A stretch of 41,312 bases of DNA from a virus, in the IMG/VR virus record IMGVR_UViG_3300022871_000039, positions 1-41,312 of that record, one strand, 5' to 3'. A program made the position numbers and the translations under genes. Each line of letters opens with the position of its first letter. Within the stretch, counting starts at the first letter, position 1. Positions 29,700-38,403 of the stretch are shown piece by piece. The notes under the pieces are model-generated. The model searched no databases. It worked only from the letters and a program-made list of their open reading frames with translations, and was not told where the DNA came from.

Positions 29700-31187
29700 A
29701 TGCCTGGTATTAAAAGAATTTTTCATAATGTAAAGGAGCTCGCCTTAGGTAAAGGTATCAATACTTTGCAGACTTCTGATGAAACTGCAATCACTGCGTT
29801 ACCATGGGGAAGTCAATCAGACCCAGTCGATAAACAGGCAGTATTTCCTAATTGGTTCTTCTCAGCTAGACTTGGACAACCAAGACAGGTTGATACTAGA
29901 AAGATTCGAAATCTTGCTCAAAGTCCTTGGGTTCAGATGGTTCTTACTACTTTTAAAAAACAAATTTATACTACTGACTGGAAGATTGTTAATGTGGATC
30001 CAGAGGATGAAACAGACCATATAGAAGAGACTAAGAAGGTAAAAGACTTTTTAGCTAATCTTAATGAAGACAACCAATCGATCGATGATATCAATTCAGA
30101 AGTGATTTCTGATGTTGGTGAAATTGATGCAGGTGTCTGGAATTTTGTTTATTCTAGTGATTCATATGTTATTGGAGATGTTCCAATTTATGATGGTTGG
30201 GGAAGAATACAATCTACTGAAACCGGTCTTGTTCTTAAACCTTTGGGTCAGAGAACCATAACTCAGGTGAAATCCGTTGATGGATCTACAATGCTTAAAC
30301 AAATTGATCTTTATAAGAATCTTTTAAACTTCTGGCAATACTCATTCAAACATCCAAGACAAAATCCTACCAGGTTTGAAAAGGATGAAATACTTTATAT
30401 GATGATGAACAAGAGGCCATATTCCATATATGGGTTCTCTCCTGTTCAATCTATCCAACAAGTTGTTGAGTTATTGATTCAAGGAACTAGATATAATAAA
30501 GATCTTTATACTAATAATGCAGTGCCTGATATTATGGTTTCTCTCCCAAAGCTTCCTACTGAAAAGCTTCAAAAGCTTAAAAGAGTTTGGAATGATAACT
30601 ATAAGGGTAAACCTCATCAAGTAGGATTTATCAATTGGGCAATTGAGAATTTACACAAGCTGAATGATTCGAACAGAGATTTAGAATGGTTGAATGGTCA
30701 GCAATGGTATTTCAAGATTGTATTTGGTGCATACGGTGTGAGTCCTGAAGAAGCTGGATTTACAGAGAATTCTAATAGAGCAACAGGAGACAGTCAAGAA
30801 CGTGTGACTGTTAGAAATGCTTTAAGTCCATATTATAAGATGCTTGAAACATCTATAAATAACAGATTGATTCCAGAAATCTTACAAGATGAATTTCCAA
30901 AGATCAAATTTCAATACGCTCCTAAAGACCAAGAAAAGAAGAAGACAGAATTCGAACAACAAACTAAAGAACTTGAATTAGGAGTTATAACAGTTAATGA
31001 ATATAGAAAATCTCAAGGAAAAGAGTCTGTTGAATGGGGAGATGAACCTCTACGGAAACCTTTTGATCCTACTGAAATGTCTATGAATAATTTCGGAAAT
31101 CCTAATGCTCCTCCTAAACCAAAGGAAAATGTAAAGAATGAGAAATTCAAAAAGAAGTTCGAGGTATTTCTAAATGGTCGCAAATAG
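29700..31187 (+). CDS. Portal protein
   Basis: Encodes 495 residues. It has the layout of HK97-type portals: an N-terminal region leading to SPWVQMVLTTFKKQIYTTDW, a central part with FEKDEILYMMMNKRPYSIYGFSP followed by VVELLIQGTRYNKDLYTNNAVP (the conserved 'yG.Sp......i......f..ng..p.' stretch), and a helical C-terminal tail rich in Lys, Pro and Asn. It forms the dodecameric ring through which the terminase packs DNA. The last 14 bases overlap the next gene. The length fits the family. Confidence 0.85.
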   Translation: MPGIKRIFHNVKELALGKGINTLQTSDETAITALPWGSQSDPVDKQAVFPNWFFSARLGQPRQVDTRKIRNLAQSPWVQMVLTTFKKQIYTTDWKIVNVDPEDETDHIEETKKVKDFLANLNEDNQSIDDINSEVISDVGEIDAGVWNFVYSSDSYVIGDVPIYDGWGRIQSTETGLVLKPLGQRTITQVKSVDGSTMLKQIDLYKNLLNFWQYSFKHPRQNPTRFEKDEILYMMMNKRPYSIYGFSPVQSIQQVVELLIQGTRYNKDLYTNNAVPDIMVSLPKLPTEKLQKLKRVWNDNYKGKPHQVGFINWAIENLHKLNDSNRDLEWLNGQQWYFKIVFGAYGVSPEEAGFTENSNRATGDSQERVTVRNALSPYYKMLETSINNRLIPEILQDEFPKIKFQYAPKDQEKKKTEFEQQTKELELGVITVNEYRKSQGKESVEWGDEPLRKPFDPTEMSMNNFGNPNAPPKPKENVKNEKFKKKFEVFLNGRK

Positions 31188-31494
31188 ACAACCAACTCTG
31201 ACTGAGCTTAATGGTAAGAATCAAGATACTGTACAATGGCCAGCCAAAGCAACAAGAGTAACTGCTGTACTTTCTGATGGATCTGAAATAACTAATGATA
31301 ATCCTCTTCCAGTTATGAACTTTGGTGGATTAGTTCCAGAAGGTTATGACGAAATAATGCTAACTTATGTTACTTCAGGAGATGGTATTGGAGAGATTGA
31401 AACTGTTACTTATAAAAAAGATTCTTCTACTTTGGCAATCTTAACTCTTTCTTATAATGGAGATGATAAGTTAGTTGGAGTTGTGAGGTCTTAA
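31174..31494 (+). CDS. Small virion-associated beta protein
   Basis: Encodes 106 residues. The C-terminal 60 residues contain IMLTYVTSGDGIGEIETVTY and a short second repeat (LAILTLSYNGDDKLVGV), a module I have seen repeatedly next to phage fibre and adaptor genes; its exact job is not known. The stop codon overlaps the fibre gene start (TAATG). Likely anchors the fibre-like protein encoded next. Confidence 0.5.
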   Translation: MVANRQPTLTELNGKNQDTVQWPAKATRVTAVLSDGSEITNDNPLPVMNFGGLVPEGYDEIMLTYVTSGDGIGEIETVTYKKDSSTLAILTLSYNGDDKLVGVVRS

Positions 31495-33686
31495 TGGCTT
31501 ATTCTTTTAATCCTTTTACTGGTAATTTAGATAAAGTAAGTGTAGAGGATTTATCTTTATTAAAACTTCAAGATTTAAGCGATGTTGATAAAACAGACAA
31601 AGCAACAAGCAAAATATTACAGGTAAGAGCTGATGGAAAACACGAGTATGTTACTTTACCTAACCCTGATTTAACACCATACTGGAAATCAGATGGAAGC
31701 TCAACAGCTACTGGAGATTGGGATTTAGGTGCTAATGATTTAAGTGCTACTAATGGAGCTTTTACTGGTAATGTAGGAATAGGAACAAGTAGTTTTTCAG
31801 AAAAGTTGGTAATCAGTGGAGCAGGAACACAAAGGTTTTTAATAAATGATACTGGTGGCACAGCTAGTTTAAAATTTGCAGCAGCAGGAGATGATGCTTT
31901 TTTTGGTAATGCAAGTGCAACAGGAGATATATTTTTACAAACAAATAACATTAATAGAATACAATTAAGCAACGCGGGTGGGTTTTCTTTAGGGGCAAGT
32001 TATATTAATACCGACGCAGGATTAAATAATATGTTAGTTCAGGGAAAATTAAGCGTAGGATTAAATACCCAAGATAAAGGTTTAAATGTTGCAGGCGGTA
32101 GTTTATTGACGGGCGGTATTGTTGTAGGTAGTAATACCTTGACTTCCAATTTAATAGAAATGAGGACAGCAGGAGGACATGGAACAAATACAAAATATTA
32201 TCGTAATGGTTCTTTTAGGTTTCAGGAATCATGGACTTCTACAGATTTATATCAAATGCAAGATGCTAGTGGAAATGTTTTATTTCAATTAGCACCATAC
32301 ACAGCACAGTTTACAATGAATGGAGGTTTAAGTGTAACTGGAGAGTCATTATTTACAGATAAATTAAAGTTCACACAAACAGACGGAAACGAGTATATAG
32401 ATTCTCTTAATGATGGATACCTTGACATTGGTGCAACTACAGGGATAAGGTTATTAAAAGATACAACAATTACGGGTACAGCTTCAGCTACTACTTTAAC
32501 AGACGGCACAGCTACTCTTACAGGTGGGGTGTTGACAGGTGCTACTACAATTAATGGAATAGATATTGAAACAGCCTTTTATCTACCAACACCAGATAGA
32601 GAGGGGCTTATATCTGATGGAACGGCGTTTGTCACCGACGATACAGCGGGTGCATCAGATATTGAGATACCCGTTAAGGATGTTATCTCTATCACTCGTT
32701 CAGGAACAACATGTACAGTAACCTCGACAGCTCATGGCTTCCCCACAGACGCCTCCGTTACAATAGCAGGGGCATCGAGTGGCTATAATGGAGAGTTCAC
32801 AATCACCAGCACGGGCGATGATACATTTACTTACGAAGTAACTGGTACTCCCGCAAGTCCAGCAACAGGAACGATAACCGCCACTAATTATTGGGTACAA
32901 CTTACATCTCGGTCAACCAATAAAGGCTGGGCGTTTAATTTTACTCTAAGTACAAATGCAGCAGGTTCAAACGAAACACATATTTTGCAAGTAACTGGTA
33001 GTGCTTATTCAAGTGCGGCAAAAATTAAATACAGGGGTGTGAATGGTTACTACTGGATATCACATTTTCGTACATCAGTTCAGAATAATAATTTAAAACT
33101 TGAAGCTAAACTACATGATACTACTCGTTCTTATTCATTATCTTGGGTAGCTGAAATGGTTTCTGGAGAAATGGGAACTGATAATGGTGGAATAGAAGCA
33201 AACTCTTTCCCTATCACAGGAGCAGGTAGAATAAACACCTCTGTTGTAAATGAACTTGATGCAACCTCTCTTAATCTTACACATCCAGGGGCTTGGATTT
33301 TTGGTGACAACGACCTGTTGGAATTTAAAAGTTTTGGGACTTACTCTAATGGTGCTGGTTTAATGCAGAAGTGGAGTGATACTTATTATGATGATACTTG
33401 GGGGCGCTTTGGAATGGAAAGAGCCGCTACCACAAAAGACTTCGTCTGGAAGGATATGTACAATACCACAGAAACTACTGTTGAAGCAATGAGGTTGACT
33501 GGTGATGGAATCTTAAAAGTTAATGATATTCAAACAACTGGTTCAGTTAAAGGTGTTCATAAAGCTGCTGATGGAACTAGTGCTGTTGCAGACGGAACTT
33601 ATACAATGGGTCTAGGAACTACTACAAATGGAACTATTACTATTAAAGACGGTTTGATTACAAGTGTTACTGAAGCAGTAGATTAA
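31494..33686 (+). CDS. Fibre-like virion protein 1 (head fibre or tail fibre)
   Basis: Encodes 730 residues. N-terminus FNPFTGNLDKV and LQDLSDVDKTDK form the 'LsDV' attachment motif of phage fibres. Then come NVGIGT-type beta repeats, a distinct domain at about residues 395-470 (SITRSGTTCTVTSTAHG, then a YNGEFTITST strand pair), and a C-terminal beta-sandwich. The gene sits between portal and MuF genes rather than in the tail group, so it may be a head fibre or decoration spike. Bases ~32620-32890 are richer in G+C than the rest, marking the inserted domain. Confidence 0.6.
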   Translation: MAYSFNPFTGNLDKVSVEDLSLLKLQDLSDVDKTDKATSKILQVRADGKHEYVTLPNPDLTPYWKSDGSSTATGDWDLGANDLSATNGAFTGNVGIGTSSFSEKLVISGAGTQRFLINDTGGTASLKFAAAGDDAFFGNASATGDIFLQTNNINRIQLSNAGGFSLGASYINTDAGLNNMLVQGKLSVGLNTQDKGLNVAGGSLLTGGIVVGSNTLTSNLIEMRTAGGHGTNTKYYRNGSFRFQESWTSTDLYQMQDASGNVLFQLAPYTAQFTMNGGLSVTGESLFTDKLKFTQTDGNEYIDSLNDGYLDIGATTGIRLLKDTTITGTASATTLTDGTATLTGGVLTGATTINGIDIETAFYLPTPDREGLISDGTAFVTDDTAGASDIEIPVKDVISITRSGTTCTVTSTAHGFPTDASVTIAGASSGYNGEFTITSTGDDTFTYEVTGTPASPATGTITATNYWVQLTSRSTNKGWAFNFTLSTNAAGSNETHILQVTGSAYSSAAKIKYRGVNGYYWISHFRTSVQNNNLKLEAKLHDTTRSYSLSWVAEMVSGEMGTDNGGIEANSFPITGAGRINTSVVNELDATSLNLTHPGAWIFGDNDLLEFKSFGTYSNGAGLMQKWSDTYYDDTWGRFGMERAATTKDFVWKDMYNTTETTVEAMRLTGDGILKVNDIQTTGSVKGVHKAADGTSAVADGTYTMGLGTTTNGTITIKDGLITSVTEAVD

Positions 33687-33700
33687 AAGGAGAAGATAAA

Positions 33701-33871
33701 ATGGATTATGTAAAGATAGATGAAGAAGTACCTGTAGAGGTAAGAACAGCCCTAAGTAATGCAATGGGTGCTATCTTAATAGGAATCAATGCTTACAAAG
33801 CATACGATAAAGCTAAGAAAGAAGCAGAAGTATTAGCTAATGAAGGGCCTGTAATAGTAGAGGAATTATAA
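33701..33871 (+). CDS. Small protein, 56 residues, unknown
   Basis: ATG 33701 after AAAGGAGAAG; stop overlaps the next start (TAATG). A helix with moderate hydrophobicity (SNAMGAILIGINAY) followed by Lys/Glu-rich sequence. It might be a small membrane-interacting partner of the two genes downstream; there is no certain transmembrane span. Confidence 0.55.
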   Translation: MDYVKIDEEVPVEVRTALSNAMGAILIGINAYKAYDKAKKEAEVLANEGPVIVEEL

Positions 33872-34128
33872 TGCCAGATTACTGCTCATTCAGCCCTGAT
33901 AAAATTAACGGAGTTTACATTGGAGATATTTGTAAGATCCATGATGAAGACTATGAGAAATCAAATGGATGTCCGATTGCTAGAGCAAAAGCTGATAAAA
34001 GGTTTATGAATAGATTGACAAAAAGAATTGGAAAAGATTGGGCAAAGGTTTATTATATCGGAGTAAGACTATTTGGTTGGATCTTTTGGATCAAACATTA
34101 CATCAATAACAATTGGAGAAAAGATTAA
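33871..34128 (+). CDS. Phospholipase A2-like protein
   Basis: Encodes 85 residues. The N-terminal half reads CSFSPDKINGVYIGDICKIHDEDYE, i.e. a PLA2 calcium loop analogue followed by C-x-x-HD-x-x-Y, with the catalytic His-Asp. ADKRF (a second Asp) follows at the right distance. The C-terminal half has aromatic/hydrophobic helix sequence (KVYYIGVRLFGWIFWI) that could bind membranes. Phage and parvovirus proteins of this kind are known. In an archaeon, ether lipids would not be ordinary PLA2 substrates, so the role needs thought. Overlaps with both neighbours (TAATG) suggest a lysis or entry cassette. Confidence 0.55.
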   Translation: MPDYCSFSPDKINGVYIGDICKIHDEDYEKSNGCPIARAKADKRFMNRLTKRIGKDWAKVYYIGVRLFGWIFWIKHYINNNWRKD

Positions 34129-34415
34129 TGGTTAATCATAAGTGTTTACATGAAGGTGATTTAAGAGTGATGCAAAGAGATGTTGAGAAAGTAAAGATAG
34201 ACACTGCAAAGATTTTAAGCAGAATGGACACCAGAGACACACAAAGAGAAATCGATCGAATCATGTACAAAGAAGGAATTGACATAATGAAATTGGAGAT
34301 CGCAACAAATTCCATATTCAGACAAAAAACATCAGGTATCATAGGATTTATCGCGTTCATGTTTACAGTATTGGGTGCAACAGTTATTTATGTTGTGCAG
34401 AAGGTATTCAAATAA
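34128..34415 (+). CDS. Coiled-coil protein with C-terminal membrane anchor
   Basis: Encodes 95 residues from ATG 34128 (TAATG overlap); an ATG at 34113 is in frame but inside the previous gene. Residues 10-60 form a charged helix, and residues ~68-90 (GIIGFIAFMFTVLGATVIYVV) are a transmembrane segment close to the C-terminus, ending QKVFK. This layout is like XhlA/haemolysin-type partners of phage holins. Together with the PLA2-like gene it makes a plausible membrane-attack cassette. Confidence 0.55.
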   Translation: MVNHKCLHEGDLRVMQRDVEKVKIDTAKILSRMDTRDTQREIDRIMYKEGIDIMKLEIATNSIFRQKTSGIIGFIAFMFTVLGATVIYVVQKVFK

Positions 34416-34417
34416 AA

Positions 34418-35488
34418 ATGTTAGAACTAGAATTTAGTATATTTCAAGAGAAATTGAAACTTGAGAAGCAAAGAGGTTATTATCCTACTATTCACTGTAT
34501 GGTAAATCCAAGTGGCTTTAAGTTCATTATTAGAAGTCAAGAGAGAATCATGTACTTTACTAATATGCCTTTTGAAAGGTTAAATTCTTTTGCAGAATTA
34601 AATGATATAGATCCAATGGAGGTTTATGAAGATTTTGTTACAAATTACTGTTCAGGAACTCTTCAGCTAGAACCCGACGAAGAAGATCTTATTCCAGAGT
34701 ACTCAGGAGACGAATATAAAAAGAGCCTTGAGATCGACGCGGGCGAAGATATTGTTATTGAAGCTAAAGACTATTCAGAATTCTTGTTAAAGTTCTTTGA
34801 TAGTATGCAAGGAAAGATATTAAAGGCGGTTGATAAGATCGACAAAAATTATACTACTAAGACTCTTGGTAAGTTCCTCCAAGATCTATTTAATGGTGTT
34901 AATACTATAGCATTCGGTAACCAGGTGAGAAGATACATTAAGGTCGATCTTGTCAAAGGAATGGTTTCTGCTGAGGCTGAAACAGATTCTCAAATAGGAT
35001 TCACTGAAACATACTCTGATAAAATGAACATATTGGCTTCACAACAAATTGACGGATATACTATCAATGGAAAGAAATGGCCAGGTATTAAAGGAGTAAC
35101 AAAAGAGATTCAAGCCAAAGTAATTGCAGCAGTTCAACAAGGAGTTAGTAATAACTCATCACTTAAAGATATAAAGGAACTAGTAAATAAGGAATTCAGC
35201 GGATTTTCAGACTGGAGATCCAATATGATTGCTAGGACTGAAACCAACAGAATAATCAATGAAGGTAAATTAGTTGGATATAAAGAAACAAAAATTGATG
35301 GAGTTAAGGTCTGGGACACAGCTCCATATGAAGCTGGAAGGTCATCTCCGATATGTCAAAGACTGAATGGTCAGAGACAATTAATCGACGATCCTTTCAT
35401 AGATCCAGAAACTCATAAAGCTTTTATGACTCCTGGTGCTCATCCTAATTGTAGGTCTACGATGCATTTTGAGCCAATTTTCAAGTAG
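34418..35488 (+). CDS. MuF-like minor head protein
   Basis: Encodes 356 residues. The SPP1 gp7/Mu F domain is in the C-terminal ~110 residues: MIARTETNRIINEGKLVGYKE, then VKVWDTAP, ICQRLNGQ, and HPNCRSTMHF at the end, the family's signature. The N-terminal half, helical and acidic, is unique to this protein. MuF proteins travel inside the head on the portal and may be ejected with DNA. Stop codon TAG is the start of promoter L3. Confidence 0.82.
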   Translation: MLELEFSIFQEKLKLEKQRGYYPTIHCMVNPSGFKFIIRSQERIMYFTNMPFERLNSFAELNDIDPMEVYEDFVTNYCSGTLQLEPDEEDLIPEYSGDEYKKSLEIDAGEDIVIEAKDYSEFLLKFFDSMQGKILKAVDKIDKNYTTKTLGKFLQDLFNGVNTIAFGNQVRRYIKVDLVKGMVSAEAETDSQIGFTETYSDKMNILASQQIDGYTINGKKWPGIKGVTKEIQAKVIAAVQQGVSNNSSLKDIKELVNKEFSGFSDWRSNMIARTETNRIINEGKLVGYKETKIDGVKVWDTAPYEAGRSSPICQRLNGQRQLIDDPFIDPETHKAFMTPGAHPNCRSTMHFEPIFK

Positions 35489-35498
35489 TATTTAAATA
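35486..35498 (+). promoter_or_regulatory. Rightward promoter L3 (TAGTATTTAAATA)
   Basis: The 13-mer starts with the MuF stop codon. TATA centre is about 27 nt before the protease ATG (35521), predicting a leaderless mRNA for the capsid genes. Confidence 0.75.
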
Positions 35499-35520
35499 TA
35501 TATTTAGGAATTGAATTACT

Positions 35521-36414
35521 ATGAACATCGACAAAGCAACACATGAGCCATTTAATACAGAATTGTTTGCTCCGGTTATTAAATCAACCGAAGGAAAGTA
35601 TATTGCTGTTCTCTCTGATACGTCAGTTGATAGAGATGGTGAAAGAGTTGGAAAATCTGCTCTTTTAGGTATTGACATTGAAAACGAATATACAGCAGGT
35701 TTGATAGACCATGAAAACAAAGTTCTAAATCAAGTATGTTGTTGGATCAATAAGAAAATTGTTGAGATTGATGGTCATACTGTATTAACTGCAGAGCCAA
35801 AATTCTTTGATTCTAATCCAAATGCAAAAATCATAAGAGGCATGTTGGATGACGGAGCTCAAATGGGAATATCAATTGGTGCGATCGTTAAGCAATATGA
35901 GGATCAAAAAGTTAACTCTAAATCAATCCGAACATTCACTGAATTAGAATTACTAGAAGCTAGTTTTGTAGCTATTCCATCTAACAAGCATGGACGAGCT
36001 ATGGCGGTGGCTAAAAGTTATAAAACAAACGAGGCAAATAAAGTGGAAAAAGAATTTACACAAAAGGATGTCGATTCAGCTATTGAAAAATCTATTGTTG
36101 AAAAACAAGCAGATTTCGAAAAGAAACTTGAATTAAAAGACACTGAAATTTCTGATCTTTCCAAAAAACTTACAGACTCTGAAAAGGCTGCTAGTGATAA
36201 GGAAGACGAGAAAAAGAAAGAAGAAGATGCTAAGAAAGAAGCCGAAAAGAAATTGGAAGCTGCTGAAAAAGCTCTTGAAACAGAAAAGAAATTATCTCTA
36301 GAGAAACAAAAGTTTATCGAAGAAGGTAATAATGGCTCAGAAGGAAACGACGAAGAAGCTGCTGCAAAAGCATATTCTGAGGGCAAACTTCCATTCGTGA
36401 GAATAGGTAACTAA
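35521..36414 (+). CDS. Prohead protease-scaffold fusion
   Basis: Encodes 297 residues. Residues 20-170 are an HK97-type (S78) protease: LIDHENKV (His64), GAQMGISIGA (nucleophile Ser118) and LELLEASFVAIPSN (third element) are in order. Residues ~185-285 are a Lys/Glu/Ala-rich coiled coil, as in scaffold or delta domains, leading to a short C-terminal segment ending LPFVRIGN. The fused protein would guide capsid assembly and then digest itself and the capsid N-terminus. It starts as a leaderless mRNA from L3. Confidence 0.8.
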   Translation: MNIDKATHEPFNTELFAPVIKSTEGKYIAVLSDTSVDRDGERVGKSALLGIDIENEYTAGLIDHENKVLNQVCCWINKKIVEIDGHTVLTAEPKFFDSNPNAKIIRGMLDDGAQMGISIGAIVKQYEDQKVNSKSIRTFTELELLEASFVAIPSNKHGRAMAVAKSYKTNEANKVEKEFTQKDVDSAIEKSIVEKQADFEKKLELKDTEISDLSKKLTDSEKAASDKEDEKKKEEDAKKEAEKKLEAAEKALETEKKLSLEKQKFIEEGNNGSEGNDEEAAAKAYSEGKLPFVRIGN

Positions 36415-36416
36415 AA

Positions 36417-37454
36417 ATGAAAGCAATGTATAAATCATTTGAGGATGGATTCAGTATTGATAAATGTAACTCACGATTCAACGCTGGAGAAATCAGCAAA
36501 GACAACTTTGGTGGTATGTCAAAAGAATATTTTAACCCAATCACTAAAGTCGACAAAAGACTAGATATAGCTAAAGCTTCTATCGACAGTCAAACAGGCG
36601 GCGCAGGAACTGCGGGAACAGCATTAGTGCCAGTATACCCAGATCCAAACGTAGTAAATAGAACTATTAGGGAAACTCCTTTTAGAAACATGGTGGCAAG
36701 AAGAGCTGTTAAAGGTTTAACTTACGACTATATCCCATTAACTGCTAAAGGCGGTGCATTCTGGGCAGGTGAAAACCAATCATTAGATGTTGTTGAAGAC
36801 ACATACGATCGTGTGAGTCTACCAATCAAATATCTATATGCTAAAGGTTTAATCTCAGGACCAGCAATTGCGGGTATGAGAGGATTTATTGATCCAACTC
36901 AATTAGACTTAGGTGTAAAAACTGATAGTATTTATGAAGCTGAAGAAGACGCTTTAATCAACGGAGATTCATCTACTAACATTTATGAACCAAACGGTAT
37001 GATTAAGCAAATTACTACAAACACTACTAACTTGTCTGGTGGTTACCCGACTCTACCTGGAATCAGAGCAGAGTTCGCAACAACTTACAACGCAAATGGT
37101 ATTGTAACTGTAGCAATTACTGATGCAACAACTCATAACTACATCAAAGGTTTATTACTTGATATTCAAAGACAAGTAACTAACCCATCTCAAGGAATCT
37201 TAGGATTTGGTATTCCAGATGCTTTTGACTTCGACGGAGTAATGTTTATCAGAGATAAATTTATGCCGACTGGAGCAAGTGCAAAAAGAATCTTACTAAT
37301 GGATATGAGATATGTTTTCATGGCTGTTCTTCAAGACTTGACTTACGAAGAAAAGTACACTGACCAAGATGGATATGTATACCTATTAAAGGAATACTTG
37401 ACAGTTGTTAATACATTCGAAGCTTCATGCTCTCAAATGTATGGAATTGCATAA
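36417..37454 (+). CDS. Major capsid protein (HK97 fold)
   Basis: Encodes 345 residues. Features of HK97-fold capsid proteins: an N-terminal extension of about 60 residues, then a Gly/Thr/Ala-rich stretch (TGGAGTAGTALVP), a TPFRNMV E-loop-like hairpin, KGGAFWAGENQ, ALINGDSSTN, and an A-domain with a long helix and IFMP-type loops (RILLMDMRYVFMAVLQDLTYE near the end). It follows the protease-scaffold gene, as usual. The exact protease cut cannot be read off the sequence. Confidence 0.85.
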   Translation: MKAMYKSFEDGFSIDKCNSRFNAGEISKDNFGGMSKEYFNPITKVDKRLDIAKASIDSQTGGAGTAGTALVPVYPDPNVVNRTIRETPFRNMVARRAVKGLTYDYIPLTAKGGAFWAGENQSLDVVEDTYDRVSLPIKYLYAKGLISGPAIAGMRGFIDPTQLDLGVKTDSIYEAEEDALINGDSSTNIYEPNGMIKQITTNTTNLSGGYPTLPGIRAEFATTYNANGIVTVAITDATTHNYIKGLLLDIQRQVTNPSQGILGFGIPDAFDFDGVMFIRDKFMPTGASAKRILLMDMRYVFMAVLQDLTYEEKYTDQDGYVYLLKEYLTVVNTFEASCSQMYGIA

Positions 37455-37467
37455 GGAGGAATGAAAC

Positions 37468-37743
37468 ATGACTGATATAACAAGCGGATGCACTATTAAC
37501 AAAGGCGTAGCAGGCGAAGTAATGCTTTTACTTATTCAAACTCCAGCAACTGCAGCAACAGGAGATACTATTGATTTAGGATCTGATACTGCAGCTGGTG
37601 TAAAGATGAGTAGGATTCACAATGTAGTTTCAGAAGATGATGCAGGAGCTGTTGTTGCAGCAACTTTCGCACCAGCAACTGGAATTATTACATTGGGAAC
37701 AATTGTAACTGGAATCCACAACTTAACTGTGATTGGTAGGTAA
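37468..37743 (+). CDS. Small capsid-associated beta protein 1
   Basis: Encodes 91 residues behind a perfect AAGGAGG ribosome site that overlaps the capsid stop. It is rich in Ala, Gly, Thr and Val with alternating strands and no charge clusters. Directly after the capsid gene it is probably a decoration protein stabilising capsid vertices or faces. No motif recognised; strong ribosome site implies high expression. Confidence 0.55.
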   Translation: MTDITSGCTINKGVAGEVMLLLIQTPATAATGDTIDLGSDTAAGVKMSRIHNVVSEDDAGAVVAATFAPATGIITLGTIVTGIHNLTVIGR

Positions 37744-37749
37744 TTTTAA

Positions 37750-38022
37750 ATGGCAGAAGCAACAGTTGATGCACGTTTAGAAATACACCAACCAGACATA
37801 GAAGTTGTAAGATTAACTGCAAGTGATGGGGAAACTTTCACTAGCAGAAAATTTGCAAAGATTGGAGCTGCTCAGGCAACTTTAAATGTTGCAAGTGCAG
37901 GTCTTACAGATGAAGTTGTAAGTGTAACTTGGAGTGGAGCAGTGGCAACTATTGAATTAGTTGGAACTGATACCTCTGATTTAGCAGTTACTCTGGTTTT
38001 ATACGGAAATCTAGGAAACTAG
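37750..38022 (+). CDS. Small capsid-associated beta protein 2
   Basis: Encodes 90 residues, similar in size and composition to the gene before (strands, Ala/Thr/Val/Gly) and perhaps its paralogue. TSRKFAKIGAAQATLN and LVLYGNLGN are its most distinctive parts. A U-rich terminator follows. Likely a virion decoration protein. Confidence 0.55.
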   Translation: MAEATVDARLEIHQPDIEVVRLTASDGETFTSRKFAKIGAAQATLNVASAGLTDEVVSVTWSGAVATIELVGTDTSDLAVTLVLYGNLGN

Positions 38023-38023
38023 A

Positions 38024-38050
38024 TTTTTATTTTTTTATTTTATTATTATT
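38024..38050 (+). terminator. U-rich terminator after capsid genes
   Basis: A long T/A run (TTTTTATTTTTTTATTTTATT) with no hairpin follows the stop of the second small capsid gene, the form many archaeal terminators take. Confidence 0.55.
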
Positions 38051-38069
38051 AAATAATGAGGATATAAAT

Positions 38070-38225
38070 ATGGCAGCAGGAGATACAACAATAGTTACAT
38101 TTACAGCAGGAGATGCTGTAGCAGCAAAGGCTCAAATTGAATCTTTGTCAATAGTTTCAGGTGACATCGTTAAATCGTGGCAACAAAATAATCAAGTGTT
38201 CGTAGCACAAATAAAGACGGCTTAA
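38070..38225 (+). CDS. Small protein, 51 residues
   Basis: ATG 38070 behind TGAGGA; stop 38223-38225, with the next start one base on. Ala/Thr-rich with a strand-helix pattern (MAAGDTTIVTFTAGDAVAAK then SIVSGDIVKSWQQNNQVFV). Resembles short virion proteins beside capsid genes. Function unknown. Confidence 0.6.
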   Translation: MAAGDTTIVTFTAGDAVAAKAQIESLSIVSGDIVKSWQQNNQVFVAQIKTA

Positions 38226-38226
38226 A

Positions 38227-38403
38227 ATGAAATATAAAAATATAACATTGAAAACAATCAATCTTAAAATAGAAAAAGATTGGCGATCAATTGAACCTAA
38301 TGAAGTTGTTGATTTGGAAAAACCTTTCGAAGGTCTTGAAAAAGTCAAAGAAGCACCTAAAAAGGTTGAAAAGAAAGCACCTAAAAAGAAGAAGTCTAAC
38401 TAG
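38227..38403 (+). CDS. Small protein with basic tail, 58 residues
   Basis: ATG 38227 to TAG 38401-38403. The first ~40 residues are a short alpha/beta segment; the rest is Lys/Pro/Ala-rich (APKKVEKKAPKKKKSN), an extended positively charged tail that could contact DNA or capsid. The stop codon opens promoter L4. Confidence 0.6.
   Translation: MKYKNITLKTINLKIEKDWRSIEPNEVVDLEKPFEGLEKVKEAPKKVEKKAPKKKKSN

Noticed and set aside
36018-36386. A long antisense frame rich in Ser and Phe opposite the scaffold part of the protease gene
   Set aside because: It is the mirror of the Lys/Glu-rich coiled coil; such antisense frames are compositional shadows.
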